Below, one piece after another: positions 21,008-33,200 of a DNA stretch of 64,000 nucleotides; position 1 is the first letter of the stretch, and each line of letters begins with the position of its first letter. Source of the DNA: Sordariomycetes sp. S80-01Y (taxonomy: Eukaryota > Ascomycota > Sordariomycetes); contig JAXQJY010000033.1 in the NCBI GenBank assembly GCA_037042185.1, positions 1,550,001 through 1,614,000 of the forward strand, given 5' to 3'. The position numbers and the translations under genes are program-made. The notes under the pieces are model-generated. The model was given only the letters and a program-made list of their open reading frames with translations, was not told the DNA's origin and did not search any database.

Positions 21008-24000
21008 TGGCCACCGCACAAGCTATGGAAGAGGAGCTCCAGCAGAGTGTCCTTGCTTCGGATACGACCGACTGGGCCCAAGACGCGTCAGGTGCCAACG
21101 CGACATCGTATTCGGCGAACAGGGACATAGCGACTGGGAACACCAGGAAAACACGAAGCTCCCGTGAGCTAGAAGTACAAGAATTAGACGAAGACGCCTC
21201 CGGGGAGGAGGTAGAGGAGGATGCGGAAGGTGAAGACGACGTCGATCTCTTACAAATCCAAGAGGAACCTGCCAATCCCTACCAAGACGTGGAAGAAGAG
21301 GAAGAGGACGCCGAAGGAGAAGAAGTGCTTATCGAGGGCGAGGAAGACGCCGAGGGAGAAGACGAAGATGCTGAGGGAGAAGATGAAGAGGTTCAAGTGG
21401 AAGATGAAGATGCTGAAGGAGAGGAAGACGACGAAGTAGAAGGCGTCGGCGCTGTGAAGGTCATGCCACCAGATTTCGAAGACGAAGACGATGCAGAGGA
21501 GGACGAAAGCGATGTGTCCGATCTCGCCAGCGGTGTAGACGAAGCTGTCGACGAAGACTCAGATGCGGACGAGGAAGTTGCTTGGGAAGATGCGAGGGAC
21601 GAGGCGGACGGTGATGAGGATTCAGAAGTAGCAGCCTCCAACGTCTGCATCTTCTGTAAACAAGACGAGGAAAACGACCCTAGCGAGGATTTTGAGGCTT
21701 TCCTGGCGTGTAGAGGTTGCGGAGAAAATGGTTTGTGAATCGAACAGCCTGTGGTATGGTGGATGCTGACAATCTCAGCACATCAACAATGCGCGCGCGA
21801 CGAAGACGCGATGGATGAGCACAACGGTAAGTGAACCGCCCTGTATTCACTGGGAATAAATACTGAAGCCTTGCAGGTGCGAAAAGTTGGAGATGTCCAA
21901 CGTGCTTCGCTGAGGCATCCGAAGGTGGCGAAGATGACGAGCAACAGAGCGTGGCTACTGATGGCCGTCCAGGCTCGCAGAGGTCCGACGTCCCAAAGTT
22001 GGCTCGGGCTCTCCTAGCTGCCGAGACCGGGAGTGTCGACGGTGACTCGCACTCCGTTTTCAATGAACTTGTGCTTGAGGATGCACCCAAAGATGGGTCG
22101 CGCCATTTGCGCAAGAGGAAAACCTCGTCAATCGAGCCCGAGGACAGCCTCACGGCACTGAGGAAACGGCGACGAAACGCATCGGCAGAAGATAACGACG
22201 ACACTACAGACGGCGCGAACTCCACGGAGGCAACAGGTGGGCGGTCAGCACGTACTCTGCGGCTCAAAGTACCAAAACCGCCTCCGGCAACGGTTGAGAA
22301 ACATACTCGCACTTCTTTGGTTATCAAACTGCATGTCAAACCAGGCAACCTCAAAGAAGTCATGTCGCGTAAGAAGCGAGACAGGAAACGGACAGGTGGT
22401 TCCTCACGACCTTCCAGGCCAGCCGCTCCGGTAACTACAAGGGCAAGCCATACCCCGGTACCGATGATTGAGACGCCTTTCACTGCAGAGTCTTACTCGC
22501 AGCCGTTCTATTCCTTCTTTGATCGCGATACGGACGATGCCAAGGGCAAGCCGTACGGCGGCATTCTCACCGACAACGAAGCCGACACCTCAAAGACATT
22601 GCCACAATCTGATGATCGTCAGCGCTTCGATCAAGCGAAGAGGAAAGCTGATGATGAGTGGCGAGCTCGCGTGCTTGCCATGCAAGCCGAGGCCGAAGCT
22701 CCTGTGCGAAGACCCAAAAAGAACGACCACGCAAGTCAAATAGAATGCATCGAGTTCGGCGGTTGGGAGATTGACACGTGGTATGCGGCGCCATATCCCG
22801 CCGAGTACAGTCGGAACCGCGTCCTCTACATATGCGAGTACTGTCTTAAGTACATGAACTCAGACTATGTGGCCTGGCGACACAAGCTCAAATGCGCGGC
22901 CAAGCATCCTCCCGGCGACGAAATTTACCGACACGGCTCAATATCATTCTTCGAAGTGGACGGTCGCAAGAATCCTGTGTATTGCCAGAACCTTTGCCTT
23001 CTTGCGAAACTGTTCCTCGGTTCGAAGACTCTATACTACGACGTTGAACCGTTCCTGTTCTACGTCCTCTGCGAATATGACGAGACAGGCTACCATTTCG
23101 TAGGTTACTTCTCGAAGGAAAAGCGGTCTAGCAGCCAGAACAATGTTTCTTGCATTTTGACCCTACCTATACATCAGAGGAAAGGCTACGGCAACTTGCT
23201 CATTGACTTTTCTTATCTTCTCACGAAGGTGGAAGAAAAGACGGGCTCGCCAGAAAAACCATTGTCGGATCTTGGTCTTGTTTCGTATCGCAGCTACTGG
23301 CGCTTGGTCCTTTGCCGCTACCTTCTCGAGACGATGGAAAAGGCGGATCACAAGACCAACGGCCTCAGTATCAAGCAAATATCTGACGACACTGCGATGA
23401 CCCCAGACGATGTTATCGCGGCTCTCGAAGGCCTACGCGCGCTCGTGCGCGACCCACAGACGAAAGTCTACGCCTTCCGCGCTGACCTCGAATTCTGCCG
23501 CCAATATGTATCGAATTGGGAATCGAAGGGACACGTGAAGCTTAAACCCGAGGCTTTAGCCTGGACTCCATATGTTATGGGCCGGGGCATTGCTGCCCAG
23601 CTCGAGCTCGGGCCGATAAGCACGGTCGCTCCTCGAGCTGAGGACGAAGCGAGAGTCGACGAAGGACCTAATGGCATCGGAGCTAATACGCAGCCAAAGA
23701 TCAATGGCATAAAGGAGGCGATGACGGCACAGAAAGGGGTAGCCGCGTCTCAGGATGCCGACAGTCAGCTCAAAGCGGAAGCCAAACCCGAAATCGCGAA
23801 GGGTACTGAGGGTGACAAAGAGAACGATGCGCCTCAGGACGCTGAACCGATGGACGTTGATGGAGAAGATGAAGAATGGGACATCCCGTACAAGAACATC
23901 CCCCCCAGTCGGTTCGAGATCTTCCCACCTGCCCCAAACCGAGGTCGCAAAGAGCGGGCGCAACCCAGCTTCACCCGGCCTCTTCTTTCACAAACAGCCA

Positions 24001-24365
24001 GCAGTGCACCGCGCCCGCGACCCAAGCGACCATCGGGGAGCTCATCTCGACCCAAATCTTCAAGACCCAAAGCCAGCTCAGCTAGACGCAAAAGCGGAGG
24101 AACAGGGCGCGGACCCGGGCGATGGCCTAAAGGAACGAAGAAGGCCGACTACGGAAACGCTGATAGTGGACCGGGCTTCCCGCCTGGCTGGACCCCTGCC
24201 AAAGACACCCCAACTAAGGGCGAGGGCGCAGCCTCCAAACTTGACGAGGAAGATGTCCAGGTCGTCGTTTCTGATGTTCCGATGAATGGCAATGGGGAGG
24301 AAGGGAGGGAACATGGGCCTGCAGAGGATGGCGAGGATGTTGACGCCGAGGGCGAGGATGCTTAA
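21007..24365 (+). CDS. SAS3: MYST-family histone acetyltransferase with PHD finger (Sas3/Mst2-like)
   Basis: Sas3/Mst2 is the catalytic subunit of a NuA3-type complex that acetylates histone H3. Three exons (21007-21730, 21779-21826, 21877-24365) give 1,087 codons (1,086 aa). The N-terminus is very acidic with repeated DAEGE units (about residues 70-145). A PHD-like finger spans about 213-265: [28 protein letters not shown] and SWRCPTC, split by both introns. The MYST domain begins [14 protein letters not shown]; its C2HC zinc finger is [20 protein letters not shown] (about 574). The catalytic core has [20 protein letters not shown] (acetyl-CoA loop, about 680-700) and the catalytic Glu in [18 protein letters not shown]. 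The C-terminal 250 residues are disordered, basic then acidic. Esa1 is less likely because there is a PHD finger and no chromodomain. Confidence 0.95.
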
Positions 24366-24800
24366 TCGACTTTTTAGCGAGGGATGGTTGGCTGGAGTTG
24401 GGGATTTGGATCATCTTGGTTGTTTACTTACTAGTCTATCCGTGTTGTGCGAGTACACTAAGCTGGATGCTTTAGGGTTAGGCTTTTTAATGAGATAAAG
24501 AGACTTTGATTAGAAGCTGTGTCATGACGAACTGTGTAGATTCATTCCCGACAACAAAAGTGTTGCCTTTTCTCATGGATTCAGTGTTACTCGAATACGC
24601 TCCTCAAGTCGAGGGGTCAGTTTTAAGCTCCGTGTAGATTGATTTGTACCAAAGAATGCTGTGGCTTTCTACTATTACTTCCCCACTCAAGCCTTTTACT
24701 CGCTCACTTCTCTTTGGCGTTATACCTCGTGTTACTCTCTCACACGTGTCTGCAGCCGGAGGGGCACTCGTACGCACTTTTCACCCCCTTTCTGGCAAGC
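24366..24800. other. Convergent 3' regions of SAS3 and the DUF6590-like gene
   Basis: About 435 bp, comparatively AT-rich, probably both 3' UTRs. No gene seen. Confidence 0.45.
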
Positions 24801-25796
24801 CTAGCTGCCTTCACGGCATAATACAACCGCGCGCAAAGGTTCTACAGTACTGGTCCTTAGAAAATCAAATGCTTCGAGCGAGATAGTCCCTTCAAGGCAA
24901 CAAGTCTCACTGTACTTGATAGTCTCCCGCTCGCTTACCTTGACCACCGCTGGTGCTCGAATGAACTCACCCTGAAACCAAGGACACCTCTGTGCCAGGA
25001 TCACGTTTCCTCCTAGGCTCTCGCCCTCCTCATTGTCACACTTGTCGGTATCTCGGATGTGCACCAGCTCTTGTTGGAGGTCGCCGCGGCCCCTGCCGCC
25101 GGTGTTCTGGTACGTCAAGATAGGAGCACAGTTGTAGTGCTCGGCGTAAGCCTCCATGACAACCAACTTGCGAAATTTGCTATGTGCAGCCCCGTAGATA
25201 CCCGCGTAAGAAACACTCTCGTCCTCTAGATCAACGTCAGCACCCTGCCAACGGTAGTGAACAATAACGCTGATGATGTCGCCCTTTTTCAACTCGCCAC
25301 CCCGAGTAGACTCCTGCGGCCTTCGAAATGTCTCAATAGTGCCGCAGGAGAGTAGCTCGAGAAGCGCGTTTTTCCTTAGCAGTTTCCGAAGCGCTACTTC
25401 TTTGTAGCTAGGCTTCAGAAAGGCATTCACGGTATATCGGCTCCAGGGCTGGGCGATTGGCCCCTTTCCAGACCGACCATCTCTGGGCCTCTTCTTGCCC
25501 GGAGCATGTGACCAAGCCGGTGCACTCAACGCAGCCGTGGACGAGGCGGAGGAACAGGCCCCGGGAGAGTTAGTCTGGCTCCAAGTGTCGATGGTGCCTG
25601 GCTGGTTCGCAAGGCCTGGCCTCTGTGTCATAGCCCTGAAAGCTCTATCAGTCTTTGGGCCTTTGTCGCCAACTGCATACCTTTTGTTGCGGTCATCACC
25701 CCACCTATTGTTCTCGCGTTTCCTGTTGCTGTAGGTCTCCATTGCCGTCTTGGCACCTCCCTCATAAGGGGCTTGAGACCCGAGGTGATAAGACAT
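24801..25796 (-). CDS. DUF6590-like fungal protein of unknown function
   Basis: No biochemical role is known for this family. The frame encodes 331 aa from the ATG at 25796 (an upstream in-frame GTG is not used). The disordered N-terminal third carries basic and Asn/Arg-rich sequence. The domain occupies about residues 160-330: GDIISVIVHYRWQ, FRKLVVMEAYAEHYNCAPIL, TYQNTGGRGRGD and ETCCLEGTISLEAFDFL. These match in order the DUF6590 pattern I know (hydrophobic start, RRFVVV-like strand, C-x-PI-x-TYGGQG-like motif, VEHN-like end). The family assignment is from memory. A 45-nt segment at 25636-25680 has a canonical GTATGC donor, ACTGATA branch and TTTCAG acceptor and is in frame, so the real protein may be 316 aa. 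A first exon upstream is also possible. Confidence 0.7.
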   Translation of the reverse strand: MSYHLGSQAPYEGGAKTAMETYSNRKRENNRWGDDRNKRYAVGDKGPKTDRAFRAMTQRPGLANQPGTIDTWSQTNSPGACSSASSTAALSAPAWSHAPGKKRPRDGRSGKGPIAQPWSRYTVNAFLKPSYKEVALRKLLRKNALLELLSCGTIETFRRPQESTRGGELKKGDIISVIVHYRWQGADVDLEDESVSYAGIYGAAHSKFRKLVVMEAYAEHYNCAPILTYQNTGGRGRGDLQQELVHIRDTDKCDNEEGESLGGNVILAQRCPWFQGEFIRAPAVVKVSERETIKYSETCCLEGTISLEAFDFLRTSTVEPLRAVVLCREGS

Positions 25797-26325
25797 GTTC
25801 TTGTTCACGACGAATGGTATCTTAAAAGAGATGTTGCGGGAGTAAAGCTACTAACCTGTCGTCCAATAAAAGAGCTCAACTTCCTAAACTGGTAAATGAG
25901 CCCTATGCTACCTGTAGCACTTGCTCAGAGGTGAGTAGCGATTGTTGTTGGTTGTGTCTGTCGACATTGAAGGTTGTTAATGACTGACGAAGGTCCGGTC
26001 ATTTGTATCCTTTCATACTGCGCGCTGGCCTCGAGGCGTTCAAGGCGTTTTCGCTCACAATGTGAACGTTCCGAGAACGGGAGGTGTTCAATCGAGCTAT
26101 TAGCGCAAGCCATAGGCGCACAGCACGTTCGTTGAGGGAACACGTAAGGATCGCCTTTAGCGTTTCTTAGACAGAAAATTTTCAGAAGAGTCTTAGACCT
26201 CTATACGATTAGCTTATTGTGATCACCAGCAGTCTCAGAAGAGACCAGTTGTTTGTGCGGCGCTGTAGTACAGTAGGGGATTCTCGCAGTTCTCTCAGCT
26301 CTTACAGCCAGCACGTTCTGACACA
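25797..26325. other. Intergenic between DUF6590-like gene and SET gene
   Basis: About 530 bp containing the promoter of the DUF6590-like gene and the 3' UTR of the SET-domain gene (both on the minus strand). A 72-codon minus-strand frame is present at 25925-26143 but shows no domain. Confidence 0.4.
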
Positions 26326-26904
26326 TTAGATGCCCCCATCTTGCCTCCCCTGCCAAGACCCCTTACCGTAACTGACAACAATCTCTTCCCCCTTTCTGAT
26401 ACCCTCCCCCTTGCCCTTCTTCCCTTGGGGCAAAACCCAGAACCCAACCACGACCTGCCCCCATTTCTCCGCCCAGCCGCTCCCAAACTCCGCGTTGGGC
26501 TTCTCCTTCACACCTCTGTAGTCATTCACGAAACGGGCCTCGTTTCCGCTCTTGCTGGCATCAACGGCGAGATCTGCCTCCTTGTCCAGCCACAGGTCGT
26601 AGTCGCTGTTAGGGTCGGTGCCGGCGGAGGAGTGGACGCGCCCAAGGTACGGCAGTATGAAGGAGCCTGGCTTGAGGTCACGGGTTGCAAAGAGGCCGGA
26701 CTGGCCGTTGGCGGGATGTGAGGGGTCTGCGATGGGTGTGATCTTGACGATGGGAGAAGGTAGTGTGAGTAAGGAGGCCGGAATAGCTGGAAGGGAACTC
26801 GGCTGGATACGAAGGGTTGTTTGCTGTTCGGGGGTAAGATCTTTGTCGTGTGAAGGTGAGGTTAAGTAGGGAAGAGTGGCGGGCCAATTCTTCGGCCTTG
26901 ACAT
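26326..26904 (-). CDS. Small SET-domain protein (putative lysine methyltransferase)
   Basis: SET domains transfer methyl groups from S-adenosylmethionine to lysine; the substrate here cannot be told. A single exon encodes 192 aa, almost entirely SET domain. Visible motifs are SGLFATRDLKPGSFILPYLG (N-terminal SET strand pair, about residues 69-88), DYDLWL, GNEARFVNDYRG (position of the canonical RFxNHS SAM-binding motif, here RFVNDYR), PNAEF, VVGFWVL, and GEEIVVSYGKGSW with the catalytic Tyr near the C-terminus. There is no pre-SET or post-SET cysteine cluster. A GTAAGG donor just after the SYG codons could suggest a terminal intron, but splicing there would remove the conserved YGKGSW end, so I kept the unspliced reading. 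Confidence 0.82.
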   Translation of the reverse strand: MSRPKNWPATLPYLTSPSHDKDLTPEQQTTLRIQPSSLPAIPASLLTLPSPIVKITPIADPSHPANGQSGLFATRDLKPGSFILPYLGRVHSSAGTDPNSDYDLWLDKEADLAVDASKSGNEARFVNDYRGVKEKPNAEFGSGWAEKWGQVVVGFWVLPQGKKGKGEGIRKGEEIVVSYGKGSWQGRQDGGI

Positions 26905-27290
26905 TTTGGTTTACGGATGTCAGCGGTGAGGAGGTGAGAGCTGAACAGTGCCGGTGGATGCAATGGGAAAGCTCGCTCACCAATTAAGCCGAGGATTTGG
27001 CGCAGAGCATGGAATACCTAGGCGATGTAGAGCCGTTGGGACGTCAGTGAAGCTGTTATTCACAAATGGACTGGACTCAGGGAACTGTAATGGCCGTCTT
27101 GGTACTATATCTACCTACGTACATTAGATGCTTCTGCTATACTACAGTTGGGACCCTTGCGCACCAGGCCGCCCGCTTTTACCCCAGCCTGGGCCTCGAT
27201 CTTGTTCCCAATCGCATCCAGAAATCAAAATGAGAAAAGCACCTTTTCCTCCACGCGTACACTCAAGCCTGTCACTGCTGCTCCTGCCCC
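26905..27290. other. Intergenic between SET gene promoter and NUP145 3' end
   Basis: About 385 bp; both flanking genes are on the minus strand. It should contain the SET-gene promoter and the NUP145 3' UTR. Nothing else seen. Confidence 0.4.
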
Positions 27291-30200
27291 TCAGTGCGAC
27301 ATCACCTCCCTGTACCTATCCATCCCCAGATCCACCGAGTAGGCTAAAAGGCGATCCTGGGTAAGCGGAAGCTTCAGAATACGAGAGCGGAATTCGGCAT
27401 CCTGTAGCACCATTAGCATCTTATCAAGCAAGAACTAGGTTGAAGAAAAAGGTCACTTACCTGCTTCTTTCGCGTCAACTTAACGATCTCCTTGGCCGTC
27501 TCATCTGCCATGTCCGAGAGCGCAGCGTATCTCACGATCTCGCCTTCTGCTACTTGCTCGTTCTGCAGACCAGCAAGCAGCCTGTCCAAGATTTCGCGTG
27601 GTGCGATCTCGCCTTTGGCACGGTACTCCAAAAGAGACAAGAAGAGGTTATAGAGCTCTCCGCCCTGTGACCAGTCGCCAATAGCTGATGCATGGTCGTC
27701 CAACTGCTCCATGAGTGACTCAAGCGTGTCATAATCCCTCTCAATGATGGCTTGCGGCGCCACCTGCTGAATGAGCACCCTGTGGGCCTCCTCGAAAGCG
27801 TCAGCCTTGACAAGACAATGATCCTCATAGGCCGCATTTTTCTTGACGCCGCGCTGGTAGAGGGCCAAAGCTTCCCACACCCACTTGGCAGGAATCAGGA
27901 ATTTGTCGGTCAAGGTAGCAAAGTTGACGTCTGACTCTCCACCGATGAGACCAGCGTGACGGCAAAGATGATCTTGAATGGACTTTTGTCGTGCAGCTGG
28001 ATCGGTGAGATGCAGTAGCACGAACACAGCCTCGATCCACTCGCCGGCGCTTGTCAGCTGGGCAGCATACGAAATTGTAGTGGCGTCTGCCTTCTCCTCG
28101 CTCTTCTCGCTTTCGGGGAGAGCCGCAAAGCCCTGCAGGGCCACACCTAGTTGCCAGCTTAGGCGCATGTCAAGAGGCGACAACTGTGAGTTTTCGGGAC
28201 GGAGAATCGCTTCCAAATCCGTCTCCTCCTTGGCGTAGAGCTGCAAGAGACCCCATAAAAGATCTTGACGGTTGTGTGCTTCGTAGTCAAACCACAAAGG
28301 TTGAATCTTCTCCTCCAGGTACCATGGGCGAGGCAGATCTTCTTTGTCCTGGTCGATGTCCTCCTGAAATTGGGCAACGGCTGCAGTAACATCGTCTTCG
28401 GCAGAAATGGCGTACCACAACCGTAAACCGAACGCTTGTTTCCAGTCAAGGCCGAAGAACTTGGAGATGACGAATGAATCGAGACGATCCTCGACAGCAC
28501 CCTTCAATCCTTCGCACACGGAGGTATTGCCACTTAGAAGCTCGTAAATGGCACGGATTGGCTCCGAGAATTCCGAAAGCATCTTGGAATCACGCCACGA
28601 CTTGATTTGCTCCCGCATTTCCTTCTTAGCAGTCTCGCTTGTACCGATGAGAGGCACTAAAGTGGCCAGGCGGAAGTTCTTGCTTTCAACAAGATACTTG
28701 CAAGCTTCTGTAATGCGGTGGCCAGCAAGACAAGCCATGGCCTTCTCTTCACTGGTGCTCGCAAGAGCCATGGCTCGCGAAGACGCTTGTTCCACAAGCT
28801 CAGCCCAGAAGATAGACAGGCTGGCTTTGCGAACAGCCTCTGCTCTTTCCGTCCTGCTGTCGAACAAAATGCTTGCAAGTTCCCAAACACGCTTCTCGTG
28901 GATGCTGGCGGGGTCGTTCATGTCCTGGCTGTGGAACACATCCTTGATGCTGTTGGCGCAGAGCGTAGCGCGAGGAACCACGCCATCCATGGTAATCTCG
29001 GTCAAAGCCTCTTGGCTGCGCAAGTACTTTTCCGAAGACTGTACCCCGTTAGTTTCCACGAGACCTATCCGTTGTGTCTAACATACCTCTGTAGAAAACC
29101 TGCCAAACTGGACCGCCTGCCGCGAGCTCTGAATGTTGGATTTGGTGAAGCCGAGCAGATCGTCATGCTCACGAAGGGGACGACGATGCGACTTGAGAGG
29201 ACGTGTGACGACAAGGGTCTCGTTGGGCCCCCAAGTCGGACGGCTGCCATCGTGGAACGCCTTGGCCTCTGCGTCAATTGTCAAGACCTTGTCTTGTCGA
29301 TCATAGGGGAACTATAACACCAAACAACTTAGCATTCATTCATGTACTAATGTTGAGTACCCGATAACCCCATGTTGGGCAGCGAGGGGGTACCACTAGA
29401 AAACCAAAGCACCAACCTTTGGGAAGCCTTTCGTTGCAGATACTGAGGCCCGCAGGTTCTGAGTCGCAGGCTTAGGCTTCTCGAACAATGAATTCATCAG
29501 GTCGATACTGGTCGCAAAACCGCGACCCTTGTCAACTCCGCCCACGCCGGCAGCATCCTTCTTATTGACTGTGCTTCTCCAAACAGAAGACTTCCGCATA
29601 TCCATCTCTTCCTTATCGAAATCAAACAGTGGACCATTCTGGAAGGATGAAGACTCCTGGATCTCTTTCAGCATTTGGCGATCTCTTTTTGCAGGACTGA
29701 CAGTCTTGCGAAGCATTTCCGCCCAGTCGTCGCCGTCTGCAACTTCCACATTAACAGGGCCTGCTGACTCCTTTAGCGCCCTCATTCTAGCTCGAAGGAT
29801 GCCACCAGGGGTGCCTTTGGGCACCTCCAGTTCTTCATCTTCCTCAGACGAGACATCGTCCAGCTCCGCGGCGTGATGTTGTTCGACGTCAGACCTCGTC
29901 ATGTCTTCATCGTCGGACAGGTCATATTCTTCGCCCATAGGCTCGGGCATCTCCTCGTCGTCATCGTCGAGGGAGAGCCGAACATCGTTGGGCGCGGAAT
30001 CCGCGGAGCTAACCCCTAAAAAAGACTGCGGGGGCTGAGCAATGTCCTCAATCACGTCCTCGGGCTCGTCAAAGGCTCCAGGCAGGCCGCGCGAGCGTCG
30101 GAATTGAAAGGTGTCATCCTGAACAGTCGAAGCCATGGAGGCATCGAAAGCCAGCTTTTGCGATTGCGTGAGATTGTTGTCACCGGGACCCTCCATCTCC

Positions 30201-33200
30201 GTGTCGTCATCGTCGTCTTCGGAGTCATCCAGGCCGTACGTCGTAAAGTGCTGTACCTCGAAGATCCAGACACCAGTCTCGGGGTTGTAGTCGATGAAAG
30301 TGGTGTCCTCAATGGCCCTCAGCCTATTGACGTGTCTTTCAATCTTCCTCGCGTTGGCGTGCTTGCCACCACGGGGCCAGGACTGCTCTAGAGTGATGCG
30401 AGCGGGTCGGTTCAGTCCTTTGCCAACGGGCGGTTTCTTTCCAGGATCGGGATAGACTGTCGCTGAACGAGGCGTGAGCTGCACGAGATCTCCGAATAGT
30501 TGCGGCAAGTCTAGGCCACTAATATCCGCAGGGCTCAAGAAGGCCACGGATCCAACGTTCTCTCTGCCGATGACAAGGCCGTCAACAGACTGGCGCTGGA
30601 CGCGATTCATCTTCTCAAGTTCTGCCATCGAAGGTTGGCTCCAATATGCACCCGGGACAGTGTCCGTGACGCTAGAGCGTCCAGGAGTGGGCATGTTAGA
30701 CTCATCTTGGATGTCACCAGCCGCCGGCTGAGCCTCAGGGGTCTGAGACCCAGTGCCGTTGCTGCTAGTGCGATTCTGGCGCGGGGTGTCATCGGCGTGG
30801 GTGCTTGGCGAGCCGTCAGGAGCTGGCAGCGCGCCACGGATCTCAGGTTGCTCGCCCCCGTTGGTCGCACTGCCAGTGTCGGCGGTGAAGCTGACCTTCT
30901 TCGAGATCTTGCGAGACGAGTCTCCATCTTGAATCTGTTTGTCTTTCTGGGGCGTCGAGAAAAGATCACTGCGCATGTCACGGCTAATAACAAGCTTCTT
31001 TGATCCGGTGCTGCCATACCAACGAGGGCCGCCAGAACTCGCTGAGAACGCGCCAGGAGCAAGGATGCTGTCTTCAGTGTTGAAGTTGCGACGCAAGTTG
31101 TTTGTAGACATGCTCTTACTTAATGACCCACTCGAACTTGAGCCCAAAAGGCTGCGGCCGGCCGTGCCTGGCGTGCCGGCCATGCTGCTCGAGGCACTGC
31201 CGGGGGTGCCATAAGTACTGTAAGAGAATCCAAAACCTCTCTTTGTTGGCGTAGCGAAGCGACTTGCTGAAGCCGGGGCAAGCTTGTACATCGGCAGGAT
31301 GGATGCACGCTTGGGCTTGGCGCTGCCACCAACGGGTGTTGCAAGAGGCCCGAGGCTGGCCGACTGGTCATTGCCTCCGCTGCCGAAGAGAGACGGGCTG
31401 CCGTAGGCTGAGACGTCGTTCAGATTAGCTGTCAGGCCCTGGGGTGCGTTGCTGGATTGCTGAGAGTTGCCCAACAGCGAGTTGCCCATGCCCTGGTTCT
31501 GCTGCTGGTTGTTGGTGCTATTACCAAAGAGGCCGCCTCCTTGAGTTTGGTTGTTCTGTCCGCCGAACAGGCCACCTCCGGTGTTCTGGGTCGAGCTGCC
31601 GAACAGACCGCCCGGCTTCTGCTGTTGGTTGTTGTTGTTCATAGAGCTACCAAAGAGACCCCCCCCTGTCGACTGCTGGTTCTGGTTGGCGTTGGCGTTG
31701 CCAAATAGGCCGCCACCACCACCAGTGTTGGTATTCTGCTGAGTATTGGCAGAACCAAACAAGCCGCCACCAGTCGCAGCAGGCTTGTTGCCGAAAAGAC
31801 CGCCTCCTTGTTGCTGATTATTGCTCTGGCCAAATGCACTGGTCTGCTGCTGCTGGTTGTTGTTGTTGTTACTGCCAAAGAGGCCGCCACCGCCAGCGTT
31901 GTTATTAGTGGTAGCGGCGGAACCAAATAGGCCACCACCTGCGGGCTTCTGCTGGTTGTTGTTCCCGAACAGTCCTCCACCAGATTGCTGATTCTGGTTC
32001 TGGTTGTTCTGGCCGAATCCACCAAAGGCGCTGCCACCAGCCTGCTGTTGCTGGTTGTTGTTGTTTGCATTGCCAAATAGACCTCCACCAGCCTGCTGCT
32101 GATTATTGTTGTTGTTACCAAATAGGCCGCCACCAGTACTTGTGGTGTTGTTGGTCGAACCAAAAGCGCTATTGCCCGTGCTGCCAAAGCCACCGGACGT
32201 GTTGGTGGTGGTATTGGTCGTAGTGGAACCAAAGAGACCTCCGGCAGGCTTTTGCTGATTATTGGTACTTCCGAACAGACCCCCGCCAGTGTTGCCAGAC
32301 CCAAAACCCCCCGTGCTCTGGTTGGCAGTACTGCCGAACCCGCCAGTGGTGCCCGAGCCAAAGCCCGTTGACTGTTGGGTTTGGGTGTTGCCGCTGCCAA
32401 AGAGACCTCCTCCAGCAGGCTTGGAGCCAAAGAGACCGCCTCCGGAGTTGGTGTTTGTGTTCGTCGACCCAAATCCGCCAGTGCTAGACTGCCCAAAAGC
32501 AGAGGTAGTGTTGCTGTTGTTGTTTGAGCCGAACAAACCGCCGCCGCTCTGCTGGGTGGTATTATTGTTCGAGCCGAAAAGGCCGCCACCAGAGGTGTTC
32601 GTGTTGCTGTTGTTCGCGCCGAATCCACCTCCACCGAAGCCAGAGCTCACACCGAAAGCGCCTCCGCCACTCGTAGTGCCATTGCCGTGACGTCTGCCTT
32701 GCATATAATCCGCAAGACGCAGTTCTTCGCTTGACCATTTTCTATACGGCTCTTGGAGAAGAATGTTCTGGAACGAGTTAGTCTGGGTCGAGTTTGCTTC
32801 CTTCTCGGTGAAGGCCTGGAAAGGTGTGCCAGCTGTGCCTGGCGGGTCGCCGCCAGCTCCTCCCAGCCCGGGATTGTTCGCGGCGCCAAAGCCGCCGCTA
32901 CCAAAGCCAGTCGAGGTGGTGTTGGTGCCACCACCTCCGAAAAGCGACCCTCCAGTGTTTCCCGTCGAGCCAAAGCCCGTCGTCTTGTTCGCGTTGCTCC
33001 CGAAAAGGCCACCGCCGCTGGAGCCTCCTCCGAAAGTCGACGTAGTGTTCGTGTTGTTGTTCGCGCTTCCAAAGCCGCCGAAAGTAGAGGTGTTGGTCGT
33101 AGCGTTGTTGGTTCCGCCGAAGAGATTCGAGCCTAGCGTCTTGTTAGCACCCAAAGCGCGTGTTGCAACTTGGTCTGTAGTACCTGTAGACATTAGTAAA

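Noticed and set aside
21393-21650. Ser-rich antisense frame in SAS3
   Set aside because: Mirror of the Asp/Glu-coding repeat on the plus strand.
26330-26382. Possible terminal intron (GTAAGG...GTCAG, 49 nt) in the SET gene
   Set aside because: Splicing would remove the conserved SYGKGSW end of the SET domain, so the unspliced frame is preferred.
31639-32634. 331-codon antisense frame inside NUP145
   Set aside because: It is the reading of FG-repeat DNA in another frame; low-complexity DNA keeps several frames open.
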